From an uncultured Lachnospiraceae bacterium (lineage in GTDB: Bacteria > Bacillota > Clostridia > Lachnospirales > Lachnospiraceae), in NCBI GenBank assembly GCA_910580195.1, contig CAJTWA010000030.1, positions 1 to 55,515 of the forward strand: a stretch of 55,515 nucleotides of DNA, in the 5' to 3' direction. Below, piece after piece: positions 34,297-43,155 of the stretch. Every line of letters begins with the position of its first letter. Position 1 is the first letter of the stretch. A model generated the notes under the pieces. That model ran no database searches. It was not told the DNA's origin and saw nothing but the letters and a program-made list of their open reading frames with translations. A program made the translations under genes and the position numbers.

Positions 34297-35562
34297 TCAC
34301 AACACCAATCGCAAAATAAACGTGCCATCCTGAAGGGAAAAATCATAGATACCCCCATACTGCGCCACAATGGCGCAAATGCTCTGCACGCCCAACCCAT
34401 GCCCCGGCTTGTCTGTGGCAGGCACCCCGCGGGCAAAGGCCACGTCCCCGTCGCAGGAATTGGTAAACTGCAAAAATAACCTTTTGTTTTCTACATATGC
34501 AGTAACCTCAGCCTGCCCGGGCAGCCCTTTCTCCCTTAAAGTTTGGCAGGCGTGCAGCGCATTTTCCAGCGCATTGGACAAGAGCACACACAAATCGCTC
34601 TCAGATACCGGGATTTCCTGCGGTATTTTTGCCCTGATTCCCAAATGTGCCCCACACCCCTCCATACGCCCGGCAAATGCAGAAAAAATCAGGTTTGCTG
34701 CCTCGTTTTCACAAAAAGCCTCGACCTTATTCTTTTCCATTTCCAAGCAAATCCCATGGATATACGAAAGCGCCTGCCCATAACGCCCATGTTCTATGCA
34801 GGAGGAAAGGTAGTTCATGTGATGGCGCAAGTCATGGCGGCAGATACTGTTTTTTTTCTGTACTTCCCGCAAAACCTCAATTTCCTGAACGGCCTGCGCA
34901 ACCTGCATATCCAAAATTCCCTGCGCCTGTTCCAGACGGCTGCGGGCCTGCCCTTCCGCCGAAGCATGCAGCACAAATGCGAGATATGCCGCGCTGCATA
35001 CAAAGGGCATAAATTCCACCACAACCATGCTGCCTTCCGTAAGCAGGCTGGTATAAATGCGCGTCAGGTAATCGAAGCCATAATACAAAGCCGGGACTAT
35101 GCAAAACTGCCATTGCACCGCCGCCGTACCATGCGAAATGGATTGCACCGACGGCGCAGCCACCCGCAGCAAAACAAGAAGCAGCGGTATTGTCAGGGCC
35201 AGCTCCGCTATATTCTGGTCTGCAAAGCCCGGAGCCACGGCAACAGCCAGCAATGCCAGCCACCGGCGCAGCTGGCAGCATAGATAGGCCGCCTGCACGG
35301 CAACCACCGGCCAGAGAAGCCGCCTGCTTAAAATGCACAGCACAGCAGCCAGCGGGATATGGGTAATCAATGGGTACAGGCGCCCCACAATAGCAGGGCT
35401 GGCCCCAAAAAGGACTAGCCCCTGCAAGGACAGGATTGCAGCCATGCTCCCTATCAGGGCCAGGCGCTTTCCCCTTGTCCAGCGGATCCCGCAAAACGCT
35501 GCAGACAAAACGAAGCCAAACACAGCCACAGAAATGCTGTTTATTAAGTACCAGCTTTTCAT
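34297..35562 (-). CDS. AgrC-like sensor histidine kinase
   Basis: A 421-residue kinase with about seven N-terminal hydrophobic segments (to residue 210), the phosphorylation helix ICRHDLRHHMNYLSS, and a GHKL ATPase domain (LSNALENALHAC; GHGLGVQSI). Its start overlaps the stop of the LytTR regulator by 4 nt (ATGA), so the two form a coupled pair. Peptide sensing is typical of the family, but no agrBD-like genes are seen. Confidence 0.9.
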   Translation of the reverse strand: MKSWYLINSISVAVFGFVLSAAFCGIRWTRGKRLALIGSMAAILSLQGLVLFGASPAIVGRLYPLITHIPLAAVLCILSRRLLWPVVAVQAAYLCCQLRRWLALLAVAVAPGFADQNIAELALTIPLLLVLLRVAAPSVQSISHGTAAVQWQFCIVPALYYGFDYLTRIYTSLLTEGSMVVVEFMPFVCSAAYLAFVLHASAEGQARSRLEQAQGILDMQVAQAVQEIEVLREVQKKNSICRHDLRHHMNYLSSCIEHGRYGQALSYIHGICLEMEKNKVEAFCENEAANLIFSAFAGRMEGCGAHLGIRAKIPQEIPVSESDLCVLLSNALENALHACQTLREKGLPGQAEVTAYVENKRLFLQFTNSCDGDVAFARGVPATDKPGHGLGVQSICAIVAQYGGIYDFSLQDGTFILRLVL

Positions 35563-36299
35563 AACACCACAAACTGCTCTCTGCGAAAGGCATATGCAAG
35601 GTATTTCTGTTTCATCTCAGAGCACTTTCCATGGGGGATAGGGATTTCTGCGCCGCTCTCAAGCAACGCTGCCTGATAGGAAATATGCCGGATATACTCC
35701 ATATTTACCAGATAAGAACGGTGCAGCCGCAGAAAATTATCATACTGCACAAGCTTTTTGCACAATCCGTCAAGGCTCCCGATGTTTTCTAAAACCGCCC
35801 CATTTTCCATATGGAACGCCAACGTACGCCCGATTACTTCACAATATTCCAATTTCCCTAAATCAATTCTTGTAATGCCGCTTTTGCAGCGCAGGACCAG
35901 GCTGCATTGCTGCGCTTTTTCACATTCCGAGATGGCCGCATCCATCAGCCGGAAAAAACGCCCCTCCTCCCCTATGGGCTTTAGCTGGTAAAAATATGCG
36001 CTGACTGCATAAGATTCTACTGCAAATTCCGAAGAGGAGGTCAAAAAAATAATTTTCACGGCGCTGTCATATTGGCGGATTTCTTTTGCCACGCTGATCC
36101 CATTTTCCCCCGGCATAATGATATCCAGAAATAAAATATCCCAGCGCATCCCTTTTTCCATCCCAGCCAGCAATTCCAAAGGGCTGTGGAACCCCGTATA
36201 TGCCAATTCCTGCCTGCGCAATGCACAATATCTCCCAAGCAGCCCATTGATTTCATCCAGCACAGACAAATCATCATCGCAAAAAGCTATTTTTATCAT
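35559..36299 (-). CDS. LytTR-family response regulator
   Basis: A 246-residue regulator: receiver domain with acidic DDD at 8-10, acceptor D59 (FLDIIMPGENG) and conserved K near QLKPIG; then a LytTR DNA-binding domain (EYCEVIGRTLAFHMENG...RLHRSYLVNMEYIRHI). Partner of the AgrC-like kinase downstream. The start at 36299 is chosen because the receiver begins there; upstream codons are non-homologous. LytTR proteins bind direct repeats with a 21-bp period; such a repeat occurs at 12564. Confidence 0.92.
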   Translation of the reverse strand: MIKIAFCDDDLSVLDEINGLLGRYCALRRQELAYTGFHSPLELLAGMEKGMRWDILFLDIIMPGENGISVAKEIRQYDSAVKIIFLTSSSEFAVESYAVSAYFYQLKPIGEEGRFFRLMDAAISECEKAQQCSLVLRCKSGITRIDLGKLEYCEVIGRTLAFHMENGAVLENIGSLDGLCKKLVQYDNFLRLHRSYLVNMEYIRHISYQAALLESGAEIPIPHGKCSEMKQKYLAYAFRREQFVVL

Positions 36300-36420
36300 G
36301 GTAGCACCACACCCTTTCTGTTTTTCAGGCACAAGACGGCCGCAAAACTTATCCCCCAATTCTGGGACATCACGCGGCAAATCATTCCTGCGTTTGCCGT
36401 GCGGAACATCATGGCAAGGC

Positions 36421-36449
36421 TTGACATGGGACCAAGCCCTGATTAAAAT
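36421..36449 (+). promoter_or_regulatory. Promoter of the surface-protein gene
   Basis: Perfect -35 TTGACA (36421-36426), 17 nt, TAAAAT (36444-36449). The start near 36456 leaves a leader of about 280 nt before the ATG at 36737. No convincing small gene is seen in that leader. Confidence 0.6.
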
Positions 36450-36736
36450 GAAATATACCGTGGGCAATCCCGCCTCAATTCCCGCAATCCCCGGAGAGTT
36501 ACGCCTTGCGCGCCAGGCACAGCCTAAGCGGCATAGCACCCTTATTATTCTACTGCATAATCAGATACAAAAACCGCCCTTGGCGCAAAATGCTGCCGAA
36601 ACTGCGCGAATAGCAGCCAGTATCCGGGCAGGGGCAGCGCCGTATGGAATGGGAAAAATGAAGGACATAAGAAAACAGCACCCAGAAGGCACATTTTTCC
36701 ATATTTTGTGCCGAAACGGAAGGAATGGAACTACCT

Positions 36737-39292
36737 ATGAAAATACAGCAAAAACTTACCGCAGCCCTCGCTGCCCTGATACTGATATCCAGCTGCTTGC
36801 CCGCCAAAGCCATGGATAACACAGCAGCCACAGCCGGACCGCAGCAGCTATCTTCCAACGGCTTGCCCAACAAAGCCATGGATAACACAGCAGTTCCCGC
36901 CGGGCAGCAGCAGCTGTGCCCCAACGGCTTGCCCAGCAGAGCCATGGATACCGGGAACCTGCCGGAACACGCCATAACCCCCATGGACAGCGCCCCGCCC
37001 CCTGAAGAAACGCCTCTGCAGGAACTGGCAATTGCAACGCCAGAAGAGCCCGCTGCCCCAGCCCCTGAAGAAGCCCCCATGTTCCGCGCGTACCTTGAAT
37101 ATACGCCCCATGGGTACAGCGTCAAAGGCATTTGTACTAAAATCCCCCCTGATACCAGCCAAATCCAGACGTTATGCTCCCTAGACGGGGAAACTTATCC
37201 CTTCTATGGCACAGATTGGGATTTGGGCTTTCTGGAAACGGAAGATGCAGGCAGCTTAACATATACGAAGAAACAGACCTGCCTCTATTTTTCCGATGAA
37301 CCGCTGAAAAGCTACCTTGAAGGAAACTCAGGCAGTTTCTGGGTAAAGCTGCGCCTTACCAAGACAAATGGGGTTACATACGAAACTCAGGCAGCAGCCA
37401 TCAGCCGCGGGACGCCAAAGCCTGTCCCTGCAGGCATTACCCCCATCGCGGACTTTGCCCCGAACTTGTCTGTCCGGGAATTCCGGCCATACCGGCACTA
37501 TGGCAAATACCAGCTTACCATACGGGAGGATACCTCCCCCGAGGAAATTTCTTCCTTGCTGCCGGATACGCTCCCCATCCAGATCCAGTTCCAGCTCCGC
37601 CCGCAGGACTATCTTTCTACGGCAACCGGAACCATAGACTGCCCCGTCACATGGAAACCTTTTTCCCTGCCCCAGCTTACTGCCGGCAAAACCATAACCA
37701 TCCTAGACGCTGTGGAAAAAATCGTGGTTCCAGACGGCGCTTTGCTGGACACGCCAATGGGCATTTTCCAATTGGATGGGACATTGGATATGGATCAGTC
37801 TAGGATTGAAGATGAAGTCCGGCTGGCTTTCAATGTGATAGGCAAGAATGATTCCCCCGCCGGGGTATTGTCAATTGCAAACGACGGCCTGCACCTTGCC
37901 TTCTCCCTTAAGCCTACCGGGGCAACTGCCATCCGAGCCTATGCGTGCCCGGACGGAGGGTCCCAATGGGCAGCCCTCCCCGCCGTTTCCCTGCAAGAAG
38001 CAGCCAACGCCCAGCCTTCCACTGCAAACAGCGACTATGCCCTTGTGATAGCCAATAGCTGCGAGCCGTACCATTCTTACCTTGCCGCGCAGCATGCAGG
38101 GGCTGATCCAACCCCCTTTTTTATCGGGCTGCGCATTGAAGGCGGCATTTATGATGGGCAAACGCTTATCCTATCATGGCCCGGCACTTACAGCCTTCCC
38201 CCGAACCTGCCAACCTTAAGCGGTTCCGGCGGGAACGAAGGCAATGCCGGCGCTGGCAGCAAGGATGACAGCACGCCGGAAGGGCAGCGCCCGGGCCTGC
38301 CGCAGGAACCGGAGGATAACACGCAAAACAAGCCGTCAGACGCCGATAATAAGGCCGAACAGAAGCCAAGCAGCAAGCCGCAGGATACCAATAATAAAAC
38401 GGAACAAAAACCAGGCAGCAAGCCGCAAGGCACCGAAAATAAAACGGAAGCCCATCCACAGGGCAAGCCAGAAAAAAATTTGCAGGATAACACGCAAAAC
38501 ACTGAAAATGGCTTCAATACGCTGCCGGACAGCACGCAGGGCACTGGAAATGCCTTCAATAGCACTCTGCCAAACAGCACACAGGGCACTGGAAATAATT
38601 CCAACCATACGCTGCCGGACAGCACGCAAAGCACTGGAAACATTCCCAACAACACGCTGCCGGGCAACACGCAGGGTACTGGGAGCAGTCCCAATAACAC
38701 GCTGCCGGACAGCACGCAGGGTACTGGGAACAGTTCCAACAGTACGCAGGATACTGGAAATGCCCCAAATAGCACACTGCCAAACAGCACACAAGCCCCA
38801 GAACAAAAATCAGGCATCTGCCTTCCGGGCACACGCCAAAACACGGAACATGCACCAGAAAACCAAAAGCCAGAGAAACAGCCCCAAGCAAAAATACCGG
38901 CCACGGAAACCAGCCCAAACAGCCTTGGCAATGAAAGCCAGCAATCCCCAGCAAACAGCCCCCTAACCGGCAGTTTTGGAACATCTGCCCAGCTCCCTGC
39001 CCTGCTGCAAGGCAAAAACACCGCAGATATTAATGGCAGTAAAGCAGGCACATACCCAGCAGCATTTCCCTCCGCAAACGCAGGGACTGGCGCGCCATCC
39101 AAAACCGCACTGCCGGAGGGCAGCCCTAAAAGCAGCCAAAAACCCTCCCATTCTGCCCCTGCCACCCCGGCAGGGCAAACAGAAAGCGGCCCAAATGCCA
39201 GACACCGCCACGCTCCCCCTGCCCTTGCAGCAATTCTCGCCATCACCTGCACCGCCGCCTGCATTGCCATAGCCGCCAAAAAGAAACACTGA
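36737..39292 (+). CDS. Large repetitive cell-surface protein
   Basis: An 851-residue secreted protein. A signal peptide (KLTAALAALILISSCLPAKA) is followed by a 22-residue tandem repeat (AMDNTA...NGLP), a folded beta-rich region (about residues 110-500), a long Pro/Asn/Thr/Gln/Lys-rich stalk with about seven 15-residue repeats (NTLPDSTQGTGN), and a C-terminal membrane helix with basic tail AAKKKH. No LPxTG motif is visible, so anchoring may be by the helix alone. Adhesion or wall spanning is plausible, but I recognise no domain. Divergent from a LytTR two-component system. The start follows AAGGA by 12 nt; the ATG 12 nt earlier is too close to it. Confidence 0.85.
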   Translation: MKIQQKLTAALAALILISSCLPAKAMDNTAATAGPQQLSSNGLPNKAMDNTAVPAGQQQLCPNGLPSRAMDTGNLPEHAITPMDSAPPPEETPLQELAIATPEEPAAPAPEEAPMFRAYLEYTPHGYSVKGICTKIPPDTSQIQTLCSLDGETYPFYGTDWDLGFLETEDAGSLTYTKKQTCLYFSDEPLKSYLEGNSGSFWVKLRLTKTNGVTYETQAAAISRGTPKPVPAGITPIADFAPNLSVREFRPYRHYGKYQLTIREDTSPEEISSLLPDTLPIQIQFQLRPQDYLSTATGTIDCPVTWKPFSLPQLTAGKTITILDAVEKIVVPDGALLDTPMGIFQLDGTLDMDQSRIEDEVRLAFNVIGKNDSPAGVLSIANDGLHLAFSLKPTGATAIRAYACPDGGSQWAALPAVSLQEAANAQPSTANSDYALVIANSCEPYHSYLAAQHAGADPTPFFIGLRIEGGIYDGQTLILSWPGTYSLPPNLPTLSGSGGNEGNAGAGSKDDSTPEGQRPGLPQEPEDNTQNKPSDADNKAEQKPSSKPQDTNNKTEQKPGSKPQGTENKTEAHPQGKPEKNLQDNTQNTENGFNTLPDSTQGTGNAFNSTLPNSTQGTGNNSNHTLPDSTQSTGNIPNNTLPGNTQGTGSSPNNTLPDSTQGTGNSSNSTQDTGNAPNSTLPNSTQAPEQKSGICLPGTRQNTEHAPENQKPEKQPQAKIPATETSPNSLGNESQQSPANSPLTGSFGTSAQLPALLQGKNTADINGSKAGTYPAAFPSANAGTGAPSKTALPEGSPKSSQKPSHSAPATPAGQTESGPNARHRHAPPALAAILAITCTAACIAIAAKKKH
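36797..36950. repeat. 66-bp in-frame tandem repeat near the surface-protein N-terminus
   Basis: Copies start at 36797, 36863 and 36929 (the last partial), each beginning TTGCCC and encoding LP(A/N/S)(K/R)AMD(N)T.. . The first copy overlaps the predicted signal-peptide cleavage region, so repeat number may change how many copies are exposed. Confidence 0.75.
38510..38800. repeat. 45-bp coding repeats in the surface-protein stalk
   Basis: About seven imperfect copies encode 14-15 residue units of the form N-x-x-N-T-L-P-D-S-T-Q-G-T-G. In-frame throughout, typical of length-variable surface stalks. Confidence 0.75.
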
Positions 39293-39380
39293 CCTCCCAT
39301 GGCCGCCAAAAAGAAACGCTAATCTCCCATGGCCGCCAAAAAGAAACGCTGATCTCCCATGGCCGCCAAAAAGAAACGCT
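39271..39380. repeat. 30-bp tandem repeat at the surface-protein stop
   Basis: Copies start at 39271, 39301, 39331 and 39361. The first encodes the last residues AAKKKH and the stop; the next ones read ATG GCC GCC AAA AAG AAA CGC and, in copies two and three, a stop. They are extra copies of the gene's own 3' end lying beyond its stop codon. Confidence 0.8.
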
Positions 39381-39492
39381 GGCCTGCCAACGGCAGGCCA
39401 AACGTTTCCCATCCCCACGGCCATCCCCATCCATTCCATACCATCTGGGAATATCTGTGCAAGATTTCTCCCGCCTGCACAGAAATTCCCGC

Positions 39493-41418
39493 TCAAGCCC
39501 TTCCTGCCGTGTCTTCCGGCAATTCCATGGTAAATTTCGTCCCTTCCCCCACGGCAGACTGGACACGGATGGTCCCTCCTAGCTCTGCCACAATGCTGTT
39601 TACAATATACAGCCCCAGCCCAGTGCCAACCCCCTTACTGTTTTCCCCCACAAAAAACCGCTGGAACACAAAAGGCAGCTCCTCTTTTGGGATGCCGCAG
39701 CCCGTATCCTCCACTGTGATACAGATTTTCCCACCCACCGCCTTGGCGGATATTGTAATGCTCCCATTGCAGGGCGTCACCCTTAAGGCATTATAGATAA
39801 GGTTTTCAAACAGCAGGTTCAGTTTCTCCGGCTGGGCTTTCAGGAACACATCCTCTTCTGGAGGCTCCACAAAGAAATACACTGCTTGGACTTTCGCCTC
39901 CTCACGGTAAATCGCTAAAATCTCCGAAAGCATCCCCTGCACAGAAACCCTTTCCCATTCCCCTTCCATTTTATCCAGCGCATTAATGGCAGAAAGCCCC
40001 TGCAGCCGCCTAGCCAGTTCCCACTGCTTGGCCTCTGCCTGTTCCAGATAACCCTGAAGCTCCAAGTCCACCCCCACGCCGCTTTTTCGGATAGCCTTGA
40101 TAAAAGACTGGGTAGCAAACACCGGCGCTTTTAAATCATGGGCCATATCAGAAAAGAACGCCTTGCGCTCCTCCAAAAGCTGGGTGACTTCTTGGGTCCT
40201 CTTTTTCACCTGCTCCTCCAAATGGTTCGTAAGGGCGTCATTTTCCCGCAGGATATGGCGGCTGCGCGACACCATCATTGCCCCAAACAAAAGCACCAGA
40301 AAAAGGCCGCACCATTCAAACTGCCAGAAAAAACGGATTGGCTCAAAAAGGTTAGAAAAAAAGAGGTTCACCAGCAGCCCTTCGCCAAATACAGCGCAGC
40401 CTGCCAGCGTAAAACGGCTCCCCCAGCCCTGCGGCCAAGGCTTTCCCAAGGCAAAATAAGCCGTGCCGCCAAACACAAGCATATAATAAACATCTGTCAG
40501 CCTCCCATGGGCAGCCACCGCCCACGGCAGCGCTGGGATCAGCAGGGATAACGGCAGCAGCACAGCCGGAAAAGCCAAAAGTGCAGCCCTCCCCCGCCGC
40601 CACGCCCTGCCTCCCGCAGCGCCACCAGCCAAAACCGTTAGCTGCACCGCGCAAAAGCACAGCCCATACAGCCCAAGCCCCTGCGCCAAGAACCAATACT
40701 GCGCCGCAGGCAGGGAGAACAGGAAGACAAAATACCGGGACATATAGAACGCATAGCAGCAGCACAGCAGCCCAAACCAGCGGCTTACCTCCCCGCCCGA
40801 CCGCCACAGGAACAGCGTAAATGCCGCCAACACCAACGGCAGCAGGAAAGCCAGCGTATAGGCAAGCATCTGGATATCCCCCAACTGCCGGATGGCTTCA
40901 GCCGTACCAAGGGCAGGCGGAAAATACATCCCGCTGTAATACCCAAGCTTAGACGAGGTTTCCACCGCCAAGGCATGGCGGCCCTCCTCCAGCAAAAACG
41001 TAACCTGCCCATTCCCCGACCCTTCGGCAAGCTGCACCCCATCCAGAAAAATAGCATACTGGAAAGAAAGCTGCGGGAAATCCACAGACACAATTTTAGG
41101 TTCCCCCTCATAGCACAGATCCAATTGATAATATGCCCGCCCATGGGGGGACGAAAGCAAATCCCCCCGCTGAAGGTTGGAAAACTCACCAATATAAGTA
41201 GGCTTCTTTCTTACCTTCCCATCCGAAAGCAGCCACCCGTCAATCAGGAAAATTGGGTCCTTTCTCCCAAAATCCTCTTCCCGGAGGGATATGGCGCCGG
41301 ACTTCCCATAAGGAGGCGGCGCCTGGTACTTATTGTCCCCATAGAACAGCAATGCAAAAAAAGCCCCCAATACAGCCAAAACAGCCATCATCTGCCGCCA
41401 AGCCCTTCTTGTCCCCAT
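39493..41418 (-). CDS. Sensor histidine kinase with 7TM-type sensor region
   Basis: A 641-residue kinase. After an N-terminal helix (AVLAVLGAFFALLFYG) comes an extracytoplasmic beta-rich region of about 170 residues, then seven hydrophobic segments, matching the 7TMR-DISM layout. The cytoplasmic part has a coiled coil, HisKA with FFSDMAHDLKAP, and HATPase (NLIYNALRVTPCNG; GTGLGLYIV). AAGGAGG lies 7 nt before the ATG at 41418. It lies 22 nt downstream of the fusion regulator and is its obvious partner. Confidence 0.9.
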   Translation of the reverse strand: MGTRRAWRQMMAVLAVLGAFFALLFYGDNKYQAPPPYGKSGAISLREEDFGRKDPIFLIDGWLLSDGKVRKKPTYIGEFSNLQRGDLLSSPHGRAYYQLDLCYEGEPKIVSVDFPQLSFQYAIFLDGVQLAEGSGNGQVTFLLEEGRHALAVETSSKLGYYSGMYFPPALGTAEAIRQLGDIQMLAYTLAFLLPLVLAAFTLFLWRSGGEVSRWFGLLCCCYAFYMSRYFVFLFSLPAAQYWFLAQGLGLYGLCFCAVQLTVLAGGAAGGRAWRRGRAALLAFPAVLLPLSLLIPALPWAVAAHGRLTDVYYMLVFGGTAYFALGKPWPQGWGSRFTLAGCAVFGEGLLVNLFFSNLFEPIRFFWQFEWCGLFLVLLFGAMMVSRSRHILRENDALTNHLEEQVKKRTQEVTQLLEERKAFFSDMAHDLKAPVFATQSFIKAIRKSGVGVDLELQGYLEQAEAKQWELARRLQGLSAINALDKMEGEWERVSVQGMLSEILAIYREEAKVQAVYFFVEPPEEDVFLKAQPEKLNLLFENLIYNALRVTPCNGSITISAKAVGGKICITVEDTGCGIPKEELPFVFQRFFVGENSKGVGTGLGLYIVNSIVAELGGTIRVQSAVGEGTKFTMELPEDTAGRA

Positions 41419-41440
41419 ATCCGCGCCTCCTTCCCCCTTA

Positions 41441-42886
41441 TCAAGGGACAAACCGGTAGCCCTGCCCCCATACTGTTTCAATAAAATGATGCCCTCCCCA
41501 TGCCTGCTCCAGCTTGCGCCTAAGCCGCGACATGTGCACCTGCACCATCTGCCCGCCGTCCCAAGGCTGGCCCCCAAAGACCATCCCAAAGATTTCCTCC
41601 GGCGTAAAAACACGGCCTGCATGTTCTGAAAGCCGCCAAAGCATATCAAACTCAGCCGGCGCAAGGAACAGCTCTTCCCCTGCAACCACCGCCCTGCGCC
41701 TTGCCAGGTCCAGGCAAAGCGGCCCATATTGGAACTGGGTGCGGGCTGATGCAGACAATTTGATGCGGGCCTCCACCTTTGCCCAGAAAAGTTCCTCCGA
41801 GGTATCTTTGGTGATATAGTCTATCCCGCCAGCTGCAAACCCCTCCACCTGCTTGTCCGGCTCAGCCACGCAGCTTAAGAAAATTACTGGGATTTGCGCC
41901 GCCTGCCTGCGGATTTTTTCACAGATGGCAAACCCATCCTCACCGGGAATCATCACGTCCAGCAGCACGCAGTCGAAATGCCCGCCCTTCACCATGCAAA
42001 GGGCATCCTCCCCATTCCCTGCCACTTCTGCCATGCAGCCGTGGCGCCGCAAAATGCCTGCCCACACTGCACACGCAGCAGCATCGTCATCCACCAGCAG
42101 GACTCTCCATGGGACGTCCCCTTCCTGATTTCCTAAAGATACCGCTGCCTTCACATCCGGCACGGAAAGCTGCCCTGCCCGTTGCACAAAATGCAGGTAA
42201 GCCTCCTGTACTTGGCTGCGCCTTTGCCGGGATACCGGGATGTTATGCCCATTTTCCGTAATCAGGCAATGGCTGCCCATGGTCTGCACATAGCTTAAAT
42301 TCACAAGATACGCCCGGTGGCTCTTGACAAACTCCGGCCGGGCCAAAAACTTCCCCTCAAAATCCGAAAGGGCAGCCGTCGCCTTGCGGACCGCCCCGTC
42401 AACCAAATGGAAAAACACCGTCTTATTTACAACCTCCACATATTCAATCCTTGCAAAAAAGATCCGGCTGACGCCCTTTTTGCCCTTCAGCACAAATCCC
42501 TGCCCCTCCTGCAAGGACAGTTCACGCCCTGCCCTGTCCAACAGCTGGAACAGCGAAGCGGCATCTGCCGGCTTATGCAGGTGCCAATGCATCCCAGTCC
42601 CATCCCCCTCCATGGGGTCCTCTGGCAAATCGGACATAAAAACAATCCTCACGTTCCCATCCAATTCCCGCAGTTCCCGGGCAGCCTGCGCCCCATCCAT
42701 CCCCATCATATGCGCACCCAGCAGCACAAGGTCATATTCCCCGCCCTCCATATCACACAAGAAATCTGTCCCATTGCGGAACATACGCAAGCTGCAGCCA
42801 ACCCCGCGGCTTAACTGGTACTCCCCAACAAGCCCAGAAAGGCGGGCAAGCTCCTGCCCATCATCATCGCAAATTGCAATCCGCAT
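41441..42886 (-). CDS. Fusion response regulator: receiver-LytTR-receiver-OmpR wHTH
   Basis: A 481-residue protein with four domains in one frame. Residues 1-118: receiver starting MRIAICDDD, but the acceptor Asp is replaced by Gly57 (DLVLLGAHMMGMDG). Residues 130-230: LytTR DNA-binding domain (FARIEYVEVVNKTVFFHL...KSHRAYLVNLSYVQTM). Residues 259-375: complete receiver, VLLVDDD, acceptor D310 (LLDVMIPGEDG), K360. Residues 385-481: OmpR/PhoB winged helix (LAPAEFDMLWRLSEHAGRVFTPEEI...HMSRLRRKLE). AAGGAGG precedes the start. Two different DNA-binding folds in one regulator is very unusual. The dead first receiver suggests only the second responds to the downstream kinase. Confidence 0.92.
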   Translation of the reverse strand: MRIAICDDDGQELARLSGLVGEYQLSRGVGCSLRMFRNGTDFLCDMEGGEYDLVLLGAHMMGMDGAQAARELRELDGNVRIVFMSDLPEDPMEGDGTGMHWHLHKPADAASLFQLLDRAGRELSLQEGQGFVLKGKKGVSRIFFARIEYVEVVNKTVFFHLVDGAVRKATAALSDFEGKFLARPEFVKSHRAYLVNLSYVQTMGSHCLITENGHNIPVSRQRRSQVQEAYLHFVQRAGQLSVPDVKAAVSLGNQEGDVPWRVLLVDDDAAACAVWAGILRRHGCMAEVAGNGEDALCMVKGGHFDCVLLDVMIPGEDGFAICEKIRRQAAQIPVIFLSCVAEPDKQVEGFAAGGIDYITKDTSEELFWAKVEARIKLSASARTQFQYGPLCLDLARRRAVVAGEELFLAPAEFDMLWRLSEHAGRVFTPEEIFGMVFGGQPWDGGQMVQVHMSRLRRKLEQAWGGHHFIETVWGQGYRFVP

Positions 42887-42918
42887 AGCCAAACCTCCTT
42901 GCAAAAATCTCCATGCCT

Positions 42919-42947
42919 ATCATACCATCCCACTGCATTTTACTCAA
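42919..42947 (-). promoter_or_regulatory. Promoter of the fusion regulator-kinase operon
   Basis: Minus strand TTGAGT (42942-42947), 17 nt, TATGAT (42919-42924); start near 42912, leader about 26 nt. Confidence 0.6.
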
Positions 42948-42976
42948 TTTAAATTTCATGGAACTACTAGCATCTA

Positions 42977-43005
42977 TTGACAGATTTATAATCCCCACTT
43001 ATAAT
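42977..43005 (+). promoter_or_regulatory. Consensus promoter of the LysR gene
   Basis: Perfect TTGACA (42977-42982), 17 nt, perfect TATAAT (43000-43005). Start near 43012, leader about 144 nt. The leader holds two copies of a GCCGCCCCAT..GCAGGAGG segment (about 43025 and 43131); the second is the ribosome binding site of the LysR gene. Confidence 0.7.
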
Positions 43006-43155
43006 AAAACCATCATCCACTTATGCCGCCCCATTTGCAGGAGGCGTCTTTGGGCATTTATGCATGGACGGCTGGATGAAAATGACGTAATGATACGCGA
43101 AACCAACCGGATAAACCATTACCGGCTTTTGCCGCCCCATCCGCAGGAGGTGCCT

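Noticed and set aside
36456..36736. AgrD-like peptide gene in the surface-protein leader
   Set aside because: An open frame exists but it runs into the next gene out of frame, has no ribosome binding site and lacks an AgrD-type charged tail.
38188..39309. Long open frame on the minus strand opposite the surface-protein stalk
   Set aside because: It is the mirror of coding repeats: highly repetitive, Cys/Val/Leu-rich, no ribosome binding site and no recognisable domain. The plus-strand frame has a signal peptide and anchor.
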